64,000 nucleotides of DNA from PALSA-612 sp963765295 (GTDB lineage: Bacteria; Actinomycetota; Thermoleophilia; Gaiellales; Gaiellaceae): contig CAVXVO010000005.1 in assembly GCA_963765295.1 (NCBI GenBank), positions 310,001-374,000 of the forward strand, given 5' to 3'. The notes under the pieces were generated by a model. The model made no database searches, was not told the DNA's origin, and saw only the letters and a program-made list of their open reading frames with translations. Position numbers and translations under genes: made by a program. This document shows, in pieces, positions 9,731 to 19,789 of the stretch. Positions within the stretch are counted from its first letter, which is position 1. Every line of letters begins with the position of its first letter.

Positions 9731-10558
9731 ATGCCCGGGAAGACGCCGGTCGAGCTGCACATCATCTCGGACGCCACCGGCGAGACCGCGACCCGGCTCG
9801 TCGCCGCGCTGGAGGCACAGTTCCCCGACCAGCCGTTCGAGGAGGTGCGTCACCCGATGGTCGAGACGGTCGACGACCTCATGCTCGCAGTGAATCGCGC
9901 CAAGGGCCGGCCGGCGGTCCTCGTGTACACGATCGTGAAGACGGAGCTCCGCGACGCGATGCGCGCGCTCTGCCGGCAGGCGAAGCTCCACTACTGCGAC
10001 ATCCTCGGGCCGCCGCTCGCTTCGATCGCGAAGGTCTCGGGGATGGCCGCGCAGATGAAGCCGGGCGCCCGGCCGCCGCTCGACTCCGCCTACTTCCGGC
10101 GCATGGCGGCGATCGAGTTCGCCGTCAAGTTCGACGACGGCGTCGGCAGCGGCCTGCGCGAGTCGGACATCATCCTCGTGGGCGTGTCCAGGACGTCGAA
10201 GACGCCGCTCTCGATGTACCTCGGCTACCTCGGCTACAAGACCGCGAACGTGCCGATCGTGAAGGGCATCGAGCCGCCGGCCGAGCTGTTCTCGATCGAC
10301 GCGTCCAAGGTCGTCGGGCTGACGATCGGGCCGGACCGGCTCGCCGAGATCCGACGCGAGCGCGCGCGGCTGATGCGCGGCGCGCGGCAGTCGTACGCGA
10401 ACATCGTCGAGATCTACGAGGAGCTCGACCAGGCGGCGGCCGTCCATCGCCGCCTCGGCTGCCCCGTCATCGACGTGACCGAGCTGTCGGTGGAGGAGAC
10501 GGCACAGCGGGTGATCCGCCTCGTCCAGAACCGCCAGGCCGGAAAGCAGGCGATATGA
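9731..10558 (+). CDS. pyruvate, phosphate dikinase regulatory protein (bifunctional kinase/pyrophosphorylase)
   Basis: DUF299-family enzyme that uses ADP to phosphorylate an active-site threonine of PPDK (or PEP synthase), switching it off, and reverses this with phosphate. The N-terminus ELHIISDATGETATRL and the Walker-like VGVSRTSKTPLSMYLGYLGYKTANVPIV segment are diagnostic. 275 residues. Its expected target, PPDK, is encoded at 11543-14140 on the same strand, and that protein has the matching GGMTSH site, so the pairing is strongly supported. Its stop overlaps the ATG of the following membrane protein (ATGA). Confidence 0.95.
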   Translation: MPGKTPVELHIISDATGETATRLVAALEAQFPDQPFEEVRHPMVETVDDLMLAVNRAKGRPAVLVYTIVKTELRDAMRALCRQAKLHYCDILGPPLASIAKVSGMAAQMKPGARPPLDSAYFRRMAAIEFAVKFDDGVGSGLRESDIILVGVSRTSKTPLSMYLGYLGYKTANVPIVKGIEPPAELFSIDASKVVGLTIGPDRLAEIRRERARLMRGARQSYANIVEIYEELDQAAAVHRRLGCPVIDVTELSVEETAQRVIRLVQNRQAGKQAI

Positions 10559-10800
10559 CCGGTCGCAGCGACGAGCTGCCCGGGTTCAACCCGGACGCGC
10601 GCCGGGCGCGGGCGAAGCGGATCCCGATCTGGCGCTGGATCCTGTGGCAGATCGCGCTGATGCTCGGGATGCTCGTCTTCTACGTCGGTCTGACGCCGGT
10701 GTGGATCGGACTACGCGGTGCCGCGTGGGTCGTGGAGCTCAGGTCACGCTGGCGCCGCGCACGAAGCGATCGATCTCGGCCTGTGTCCGAAGACGGATGA
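10555..10800 (+). CDS. small single-pass membrane protein coupled to the PPDK regulator
   Basis: 81 residues: a charged N-terminus (about 25 residues with an RRARAKRIP stretch), a Trp-rich hydrophobic segment at about residues 25-52, and a basic tail. The ATG overlaps the regulator stop. The last 62 bases overlap the converging kinase gene on the other strand. No recognised family. Coupled translation suggests a functional link with the regulator, but this is inference. Confidence 0.6.
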   Translation: MTGRSDELPGFNPDARRARAKRIPIWRWILWQIALMLGMLVFYVGLTPVWIGLRGAAWVVELRSRWRRARSDRSRPVSEDG

Positions 10801-11260
10801 CCGGATAGGCGGCCAGCTCCTGCGGGTAGCGCCGCCGCCGCTCGAAGTGCATCCGGAGGGCATAGCCGAAGAGCGACTCACGCCCCCAGAAGGCCGTCCG
10901 CCAGCTCTCCTTGTTGCCGTTCCAGAGCGTCTCGTCCTCGCGGATCCGCCGCACGGTCCGGCGGACGAGCCGCGGTAGCCACACCCGCACGGGCAGGTCG
11001 AGCCAGACCACCGTGTCCGCGTGCGCGAGGACGAGGTCGCCGATCTTCCTCCGGTAGCCCCCGTCGATCACCCACGCCTCGGCGGCGACGATCGGCTCGA
11101 GGATCCGCCGCAGCTCGGCGTCCGACATCTCCGTCCAGTTCGGGCCGTGGACGATCGCGTCGAGCTCCACGAACGGCACGCCGAGACGGTCTGCGAGAGC
11201 CCGGCCGACCGTCGTCTTGCCGTTGCCGCTGGCGCTGGCGGTGACCGCGACGCGCCTCAT
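10739..11260 (-). CDS. P-loop kinase of the adenylate-kinase-related / FlaR-like group
   Basis: 173-residue P-loop protein. The Walker A variant is SGNGKTTVGRAL near residues 11-22, followed by a substrate-type FVELDAIVHGPNWTE segment, VIDGGYRRK, and TVVWLDLPVRVWLPRLVRRT with a lid-like Arg-rich helix. This pattern is annotated in other genomes as topology modulation protein or adenylate kinase and related kinases; real substrates are not established. ATG start at 11260. It faces the small membrane gene and overlaps it tail to tail by 62 bp. Confidence 0.8.
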   Translation of the reverse strand: MRRVAVTASASGNGKTTVGRALADRLGVPFVELDAIVHGPNWTEMSDAELRRILEPIVAAEAWVIDGGYRRKIGDLVLAHADTVVWLDLPVRVWLPRLVRRTVRRIREDETLWNGNKESWRTAFWGRESLFGYALRMHFERRRRYPQELAAYPVIRLRTQAEIDRFVRGASVT

Positions 11261-11276
11261 GGGCGCGCCGCGATTG

Positions 11277-11381
11277 CTAGTAGGAGGACGCCGGAACCCG
11301 CGGGCCGGTGACGCCGACGAGGCTGAGGCCTGCCAGGGAGCCGATGACGATGGCGAGGGCGATTGGAATCAGTAGCTGCAC
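11277..11381 (-). CDS. 34-residue hydrophobic microprotein
   Basis: A short minus-strand ORF with GTG start (complement of 11379-11381) and TAG stop. It has a good Shine-Dalgarno, GGGAG, seven to eight bases before the start. The peptide begins MQLLIPIALAIVIGSLAGLS and ends GPRVPASSY, that is one transmembrane helix with a short polar tail. It lies 17 bp upstream of the kinase start, so both could share a transcript. No family is recognised; size and ribosome site argue that it is real. Confidence 0.5.
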   Translation of the reverse strand: MQLLIPIALAIVIGSLAGLSLVGVTGPRVPASSY

Positions 11382-11542
11382 GTGATTCTCCCTTCGTTGT
11401 CACGAACTGGGCACAAACCACGGTAGCAAGAGCGTTTGGCGCCGCACAAAGTCCGAACATCTCCGACTCCGGACCTTTACCGGACAGACATCCGGGAACA
11501 CGCCGATGAGTACACCCAGCCGCTGTGGGAGACTCTGCACTC

Positions 11543-14140
<2,598 letters not shown>

Positions 14141-14180
14141 CCGTCCGTTTCGGACACTTTCGCCGCGCCGCGCGCCGCGC

Positions 14181-14186
14181 TACAGT
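14181..14186 (+). promoter_or_regulatory. candidate -10 box (TACAGT) for a leaderless gene
   Basis: TACAGT ends six bases before the ATG at 14193, so RNA would start at about the initiation codon. No ribosome site lies in the gap. A small hairpin (GTCCG-TTT-CGGAC, 14143-14155) just upstream may mark the end of ppdK. Confidence 0.35.
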
Positions 14187-14192
14187 CGCGCC

Positions 14193-14729
14193 ATGAGGCG
14201 AGCCGTCGTCCTCGTGGCTGCACTTGCGTCCGCAGCCGCGCTCACCGGGCTGGCGCTGGCGGGGACGCTGGGGCCGGCGGGGACGCTGGGGCTGGCGAGG
14301 ACGCTGGGGCTGCCACTCTTCTCGCCGCCGAAGCAGATCACCCAGTACGGCTACATCGCGTCGGTGACCCAGAAGGGTAGGGAGTACGTCCTGCGCTTCG
14401 ACCCGGCACTCTGGCTCGAGGGCCAGACGGCGAACGTCGCCGCAGCTGAGGACGGCTACATCAAGCCGGGCCAGTCCGTCGACAACGACTACTGGATCCG
14501 GAATCCCGATCACCAGCTGCTCACGTACAAGCTTCCCGCGAACGCGCACGTGACCGTGCTCGTCAATCTGCAGACGACGAGGATCAGCGTCGCCTACCTG
14601 GCGAAGCTCCTGGCCGGAAAGAGCGGCTGCGGGTCGCGCTTCGAGCTTCGGGAGCCGTGCCGGCGCGGCTTCTGGTTGCGCTACTCGGTCGACACCGTCA
14701 GGGCGCTCGACCAGCAATATCAGCCGTAG
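14193..14729 (+). CDS. secreted hypothetical protein with a repeat-extended signal region
   Basis: 178 residues. A Sec signal peptide (RRAVVLVAALASAAALTGLALAG) leads into three copies of a six-residue unit (GTLGPA, GTLGLA, RTLGLP) encoded by a perfect-length 18-bp tandem repeat, then a mature domain beginning near LFSPPKQITQYGYIASV. The domain holds two C-terminal cysteines (SGCGSRF and REPCRRGF), probably a disulfide. No enzyme motif recognised; WIRNPDHQLLTYKLPANAHVTVL reads as a beta-rich exposed domain. Located before the acyltransferase locus but not overlapping it. Confidence 0.7.
   Translation: MRRAVVLVAALASAAALTGLALAGTLGPAGTLGLARTLGLPLFSPPKQITQYGYIASVTQKGREYVLRFDPALWLEGQTANVAAAEDGYIKPGQSVDNDYWIRNPDHQLLTYKLPANAHVTVLVNLQTTRISVAYLAKLLAGKSGCGSRFELREPCRRGFWLRYSVDTVRALDQQYQP
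14262..14315 (+). repeat. three in-frame 18-bp tandem repeats inside a signal region
   Basis: Units at 14262-14279, 14280-14297 and 14298-14315 differ at only a few bases and each encodes a [G/R]TLG[P/L][A/P] hexapeptide. Copy number could change by slippage without breaking the frame, altering the spacer between signal peptide and mature domain. Confidence 0.85.
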
Positions 14730-14842
14730 CGCGGAACCAGCCGTAACGCCTCGAACAGCCCGCTGACGGACGTGGGACCGCCGGTCGACCGCGGGTCTAT
14801 CCTGTCGCCTCCGGCACGGAGCCGGTGGACTCACACGCATCC

Positions 14843-16268
14843 GTGATCTTTCCGACGACGACTTTCGCTGTCTTCTTCTCGATCGTCTTGATCGCGAGCT
14901 GGCTCCTGATGCCGCGTCCACGAGCCTGGCGCGTGTTCATGATCGCGGCCAGCTTCGTCTTCTACGCGGACTGGGACTGGAGGTTCGTGTTCCTGCTCGC
15001 GTTCTCGATCGTCTGGAACCAGGCGATCGGCGTCGCCATCTTCCGGGCCGGGCCGCAGTCGACGCGGAAGGCGCTCGTCACGCTCGGAGTCGTCGTCGAC
15101 CTCGGCCTGCTCGGCTACTTCAAGTACTACGACTTCTTCGTCAGCTCGGGGCACAACCTCCTCGACTCCGTCGGCCTCGGCTTCCCGCTCGGCATCCGCT
15201 CGATCGTCCTTCCGGTCGGGATCTCCTTCTTCACGTTCATGGCGATCAGCTACATCGTGGACATCTACCGGCGCCAGCTCGAGCCCGCCTCGCTCATGAA
15301 GTTCGGCGCCTACCTGTCCTTCTTCCCGCACCTCGTCGCCGGTCCGATCGTGCGCGGCTCCGAGCTCTTGCCGCAGTTCGAGACTCCGCGCGATCCCCGT
15401 CGCGTGGACACGAGCCGCGCCTTCTATCTGATCGGGACCGGCTTGTTCAAGAAGGTCGTGATCGCCAACTACCTGGCGGTGCACATCGTCGACCCCGTCT
15501 TCGGGGCGCCGGTGCAGCACTCTTCACTCGAGACGTGGGTCGCCGTCTACGGGTACGCCGTCCAGATCTACGCCGACTTCTCGGGCTACACCGACATGGC
15601 GATCGGGCTCGCGCTCCTGCTCGGCTTCAAGTTCCCGCAGAACTTCGACAGTCCGTACACGGCCGTCTCGATCCAGGACTTCTGGCGCCGCTGGCACATG
15701 ACGCTGTCGCGCTGGCTTCGCGACTACGTCTACATCCCCCTCGGCGGCAACCGCAAGGGTGAGCCGAGGACGTACCTGAACCTGATGGCGACGATGCTGA
15801 TCGGCGGGCTCTGGCACGGTGCCGCCTGGTCGTTCGTGATCTGGGGCGGCCTCCACGGGTCCTGGCTCGCGATCGGACGCTTCCGCCGAGAGCACGGGCT
15901 CGCCCAGGAGGCGACGCACGGCTGGGCGGTCTGGCGGCAGCGGATCATCACCTTCCAGCTCGTCTGCTTTGCGTGGATCTTCTTCCGCTCCGGCTCGGAG
16001 AACGGCCTCACGACGGCCTGGGAGATCATCAAGCGCCTGTTCGACAACTGGGGCACTGCGTCCCCGCTCGTGACCTCCGGCGTCGTGCTCGCGATCGTCG
16101 TCGGGATCGGGACGCAGTACCTCCCGGCGCGGATACCCGCAGACGATCATGGCCCGGTTCTCGCAGGCGCGGGTCGCCGTCCAGATCGTCGCCCTCGCCC
16201 TCGTGCTCATGGTCTCGCACGCCATGGGCCCGCAGGGCGTCGCCCCCTTCATCTACTTCAGGTTCTAG
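14843..16268 (+). CDS. MBOAT family O-acyltransferase (AlgI/DltB-like), apparent one-base frameshift near the 3' end
   Basis: Polytopic membrane acyltransferase that moves acyl (often acetyl) groups to an extracytoplasmic polymer. Typical MBOAT landmarks: FPTTTFAVFF at the N-terminus, LGYFKYYDFF, LPVGISFFTFMAISYIVDIYR, the QIYADFSGYTDMAIGLALLLGF core, DFWRRWHMTLSRWLRDYVYIPLGGNR and LIGGLWHGAAWSFVIWGG with the catalytic His. After GIGTQYLPAR the frame degenerates, but dropping the A at 16133 restores YPQTIMARFSQ ... GVAPFIYFRF, the family's usual C-terminus, ending TAG at 16266-16268. Uncorrected, the frame runs to 16327. GTG at 14843 fits family N-termini; GTG at 14825 is possible. Paired with the SGNH gene seven bases downstream. 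Confidence 0.88.
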
Positions 16269-16274
16269 GCCTCG

Positions 16275-17444
16275 ATGAATACGCCGACCCGCACCCGCTC
16301 CTCACGCCGCCGCCGCCGATCCGGTGACGAGAACGTCCCGCGTGGCCCGCTCGCCGGCGACAACGGCTCCGGGCGCGGGCCGCGCCGGCGCCTGCACCCG
16401 GCCGGCCAGGCGATCGTGGTCGGGATCGGCGCGCTCGTCCTCGCGGCGTTCCTGAACGCGCCTGGGCTCCACAAGACAGCCGAGTCGCTCGACCCGGGCT
16501 GGAAGCGCAGCGTGGCGCTGCCGATCACCGCCCGCCTCGACACCGTCAGCCACTACACCGGGCTCGACCTCCCGCGCCGCGGCCTCAAGGCCGCGCTCGG
16601 GCGCTCGGGCGACGACGACATCGTCTCGGCGATCGTGCTCCCGCCGCCGCCCCCGCCGGTGGCGCCCCAGCCTGCGCCGCCGCCCACGAGCCACCACCAC
16701 GTCGTCCCCCCGCCGCCGCACCACGTGACGCCGCCGCCGGCTCCACCGCCGAAGAAGGCGGCGTTCTCGCCGTCGCATCCGCTGAAGGTCTACATCGCCG
16801 GCGACTCGCTCGTGATCGTGCCCGGCAACTCGCTGCTCCGGGCGATGGGGAGCAAGGTCTACAAGCCGATCGACTCGGTGGACGGCCACGTCGCGACCGG
16901 CCTCGAGCGGCCGGACGTCTACAACTGGTTCGACCGCATCAAACAGGTGATGAAGAAGGACAAGCCGAACGTGGTCGTGGTCGCGTTCGGCGCCAACGAC
17001 AACCACAGCTACATGACCGGCCTGCCGGCGGGCGTCAGCATCGGCGACTTCGGCAGCAGCGAGTGGATCCGGGAGTATCGCCGCCGCGTCGCCGGGTTCA
17101 TGGACACGGTCATCCGCGCCCACGGCTTCATCGTCTACGTCGGCATGCCGATCGTCTCGAGCGTGTCCGAGTCGCGCGACTTCGACCTGCTCAACCGGAT
17201 CATCTACCAGGAAGCGAAGAAGCGGCCGAGCGGCGCGCTCTACCTCGACACCTATCTCCGCTTCGCCGACCCGAAGACGGGCGGCTACGCCGAGTACCTG
17301 CCGAACAAGGACGGCGATCTGATCAAGGTGCGCTCGGGCGACGGCGTCCACTTCGAGCCCGCGGGCGGCGACATCATCGCCCGGCTCGTGCTCAAGGCGC
17401 TGAACGAGCGCTTCGACCTGACGAGCTGGAAGAAGCGCGGCTGA
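16275..17444 (+). CDS. membrane-anchored SGNH/GDSL hydrolase (DUF459-like), acylation partner of the MBOAT protein
   Basis: 389 residues. A basic, Arg-rich cytoplasmic tail, one TM helix (AIVVGIGALVLAAFL, about residues 46-60), a long Pro/His-rich linker (about residues 119-160), then an SGNH domain. The nucleophile block is VYIAGDSL, the block III Asn lies in VVVAFGANDNHSYM, and the catalytic Asp/His pair is in SGDGVHFEPAG near the end. MBOAT-SGNH pairs transfer or remove acyl groups on exopolysaccharide or cell-wall polymers outside the membrane. It starts right after the corrected MBOAT stop. The polymer is unknown. Confidence 0.85.
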   Translation: MNTPTRTRSSRRRRRSGDENVPRGPLAGDNGSGRGPRRRLHPAGQAIVVGIGALVLAAFLNAPGLHKTAESLDPGWKRSVALPITARLDTVSHYTGLDLPRRGLKAALGRSGDDDIVSAIVLPPPPPPVAPQPAPPPTSHHHVVPPPPHHVTPPPAPPPKKAAFSPSHPLKVYIAGDSLVIVPGNSLLRAMGSKVYKPIDSVDGHVATGLERPDVYNWFDRIKQVMKKDKPNVVVVAFGANDNHSYMTGLPAGVSIGDFGSSEWIREYRRRVAGFMDTVIRAHGFIVYVGMPIVSSVSESRDFDLLNRIIYQEAKKRPSGALYLDTYLRFADPKTGGYAEYLPNKDGDLIKVRSGDGVHFEPAGGDIIARLVLKALNERFDLTSWKKRG

Positions 17445-17488
17445 AGCACGGGTAAATCCAGGGTTCGGCCGTGTGCGCCCTCACTGGC

Positions 17489-18076
17489 TCAGCAGCGCTT
17501 GATGAGCCACGCGAGCCCGGAGGCCCGTGCGTGGTAGCCCGCGTTCGTCGGGTGGACGCCGTCCGAGCCGAACCACTCCGGGTGGGAGGCGGCGAGCCCC
17601 GCCCAGTCGAAGACGTGCAGGTTCCGATAGCGAGCGTCGAGCGACTTCAACACGGCGTTGTAGCCGCTGTAGGAGACACCCCCGTACGGCGGGCGGTTGA
17701 TCGTCGACCAGATCACACAGCGAGAAGGGCCGGCCGTGCGGAGGACGCCGAGCACGTAGCCGCGGAACGACCTGACCGCGGAGGGATCGTCGTTCGTCCC
17801 GAGATCGACGACGACGACGTGCTCGAGCAGGCCCTCGCGGGCGCGCTCCTCGATCGACGAGACCCCCGCCGCAGCGTGGCGGCTGACGACGGCCGTGCTC
17901 CGCAGCGTCCAGCCGGGCAGGTAGGTCGAGAGGTACCAGCCGGTGCCGACCGCGAGCGAGTCGCCGTCCACGTAGAGCGTGCGCGACGCCGAGCGCCCGG
18001 GCAGCGCGAGCGCGCTCCCCGCCGAGCAGGCGAGGATCAGAACGAACGCGAAAGCGAATCTGCCGCGGGCAGCCAT
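17489..18076 (-). CDS. secreted SGNH/GDSL hydrolase
   Basis: 195 residues with a cleavable signal peptide (ARGRFAFAFVLILACSAGSALA). The mature SGNH fold shows LYVDGDSLAVG (block I nucleophile Ser), VVVDLGTNDDPS (block III Asn) and SDGVHPTNAGY (block V Asp and His). Two cysteines occur near the middle and end. It converges on the membrane-anchored SGNH gene, so the two hydrolases may act on the same esterified polymer outside the cell, which is inference from position. ATG at 18076 is fixed by the signal peptide; the open frame further upstream is not coding. Confidence 0.82.
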   Translation of the reverse strand: MAARGRFAFAFVLILACSAGSALALPGRSASRTLYVDGDSLAVGTGWYLSTYLPGWTLRSTAVVSRHAAAGVSSIEERAREGLLEHVVVVDLGTNDDPSAVRSFRGYVLGVLRTAGPSRCVIWSTINRPPYGGVSYSGYNAVLKSLDARYRNLHVFDWAGLAASHPEWFGSDGVHPTNAGYHARASGLAWLIKRC

Positions 18077-18114
18077 CGGGCCAGGGTACCCGCCTCGCGG
18101 GCGGAATCCTGCTT

Positions 18115-19068
18115 CTAGCTGAGGTTTTTGACGCGGATGTAGGCGATCGCGACCGCGATCACGCCGATCAGGACGACAAACGCGCCTCGCACGAGCGCCG
18201 GACGGCCGACGGCGGGGTAGTACTGGCGGAAGGAGAGCATCGCCACGGTGCCGAGCACACCCGCGGCGAGCCCGCCGAGGTGGCCGCCGATCGAGATGTT
18301 GGGGACGGCGAAGCTGAATCCGATGTTGATCACGATCAGCGTCATCGCCTGCCCCATCAACCTTCCCGTCGCGTGGTACTCGAGCACGAACAGCGCTCCC
18401 AGGATCCCGAAGATCGCGCCCGAGGCGCCGACCGTGACCTCGTTCGGGCTCAGGATCAGCGCGCCCGTCGAGCCCGCGAGCCCGGCGACGAAGTAGAGGA
18501 GCGTGAAGCGGGCGCGGCCGAGCGCCGCCTCGACAGGCTGTCCGAGCCACCAGAGGGCGAGCATGTTCATCCCCAGGTGGATCGGGCCGTAGTGCAAGAA
18601 GGCGGCGGTGATCAGCCGGTACCACTGACCGTGCTCGAGCCCGATCAGCTGGACGTTCTGGAACGTCACGCCCGGATGGACAGGGATCAGCTGATGCCCC
18701 ACGTAGCCGCCGTTGATCACCAGCGCGCCGTGCTGGAAGATCCACCCGGAGTCGCCGTTGATGCCCGAGCCGGTCAGGAGCTCGGCGAGGTAGACGAGCA
18801 CGTTCGTGATCACGAGCGCCCGCGTGACGCTGAACTCGGGAATCACATAGCCGTGACGCGCCGCCGTCCGCCGCACGCGCTTGCCGGCGACCGAGGCGGG
18901 CTTCGCCGCCGCCGCCACCGCCCGCGGCTTCGCGCCCGCGTGCTCCGGACAGCGGATTCCGACCGGGGCGACGGTCATGCAGTCGACGCAGATCGGCCGG
19001 CCGCAGTCCGAGCACGAGAGTCCCGTCTCGCGGTCCGGATGGCGGTAGCAGTACCTCGGCTCGGCCAT
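18115..19068 (-). CDS. rhomboid family intramembrane serine protease with N-terminal zinc finger
   Basis: 317 residues. The N-terminus carries a B-box-like zinc finger (CYRHPDRETGLSCSDCG ... CVDCM ... CPEH), common in actinobacterial rhomboids. The membrane domain has HLGMNMLALWWLGQPVE, the nucleophile motif GASGAIFG (Ser216) and the partner GGHLGGLAAG (His263) in a later helix, so the Ser-His dyad is complete. It cleaves TM substrates within the bilayer; substrates are unknown. ATG at 19068 is placed right before AEPRYCYRHP. Its start lies 20 bases from the divergent ComB-like start. Confidence 0.93.
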   Translation of the reverse strand: MAEPRYCYRHPDRETGLSCSDCGRPICVDCMTVAPVGIRCPEHAGAKPRAVAAAAKPASVAGKRVRRTAARHGYVIPEFSVTRALVITNVLVYLAELLTGSGINGDSGWIFQHGALVINGGYVGHQLIPVHPGVTFQNVQLIGLEHGQWYRLITAAFLHYGPIHLGMNMLALWWLGQPVEAALGRARFTLLYFVAGLAGSTGALILSPNEVTVGASGAIFGILGALFVLEYHATGRLMGQAMTLIVINIGFSFAVPNISIGGHLGGLAAGVLGTVAMLSFRQYYPAVGRPALVRGAFVVLIGVIAVAIAYIRVKNLS

Positions 19069-19087
19069 GGAGTTAGCGTACGCGGCC

Positions 19088-19789
19088 GTGCGAGTCCACG
19101 TCGCGTTCACCCCGGCCGAGGAAGTGACGGCACCCGTCGGGATCGTCGTCGACGTCCTGCGTGCCACTTCGACGATCACGCAGGCGCTCGCGGCGGGCTA
19201 TCGGCGCGTGCTCTGCTGCAGCGAGGTCGACGAGGCGCGAGCGGTCGCGAGCGCCGAGGGCGCCGCCGTCCTCGGCGGCGAGCGGAAGACGGTGCGCATC
19301 GAGGGCTTCGACTTCGGCAACTCGCCGCGCGAGTTCGTCGAACCGGCCGCGGAGACGCTCGTCCTGACGACGACGAACGGGACGCGGCTCCTGCTCGCCG
19401 CCGCCGCGCATTGCGACCTCGTTCTCGTCGGCTCGCTTCTCAACCTCGAGGCCGTGGCCCGGGCGGCCAGGGAGCAGGGCACCGACGACGTCGCCGTCCT
19501 GTGCGCCGGTGTGAAGGGAGAGCTGGCGATCGACGACGCGTACTGCGCCGGGCGCATCGCGCTCGAGCTCGGCGGCGACCCGGCCGACTCGGCGGTGGCG
19601 GCGATCCGCCTCGCGGGCAGCTTCGCGAGCGCCGAGGAGGGGCTGTCGGCCTCGCAGAGCGCGCGGAACCTCCATGCGAGCGGGCTCGACGAGGACATCG
19701 CCTACTGCGCGCGGCTGAGCGTGCTCTCGGTCGTCCCGCGCTTCACGCGCATGCTCGGCCCGGCCGCCGAGGTCGCGCTCCTCTCGTGA
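19088..19789 (+). CDS. ComB-like 2-phosphosulfolactate phosphatase family protein
   Basis: 233 residues of the ComB family, named for 2-phosphosulfolactate phosphatase of coenzyme M synthesis. Landmarks: VGIVVDVLRATSTITQAL, AAVLGGERKTVRIEGFDFGNSPREF, LTTTNGTRLLLAA and VAVLCAGVKGELAIDDAYCAGRI. No coenzyme M or sulfolactate genes lie nearby, and many bacteria keep this family without that pathway, so its phosphatase substrate is unclear. GTG at 19088 is preferred over an ATG 21 bases upstream, which would overlap the divergent rhomboid start. It overlaps the following gene (GTGA). Confidence 0.85.
   Translation: MRVHVAFTPAEEVTAPVGIVVDVLRATSTITQALAAGYRRVLCCSEVDEARAVASAEGAAVLGGERKTVRIEGFDFGNSPREFVEPAAETLVLTTTNGTRLLLAAAAHCDLVLVGSLLNLEAVARAAREQGTDDVAVLCAGVKGELAIDDAYCAGRIALELGGDPADSAVAAIRLAGSFASAEEGLSASQSARNLHASGLDEDIAYCARLSVLSVVPRFTRMLGPAAEVALLS

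Noticed and set aside
16269..16327. The longer uncorrected end of the MBOAT frame
   Set aside because: It overlaps the SGNH gene start in another frame and lacks MBOAT-like residues; the corrected end at 16268 is better.
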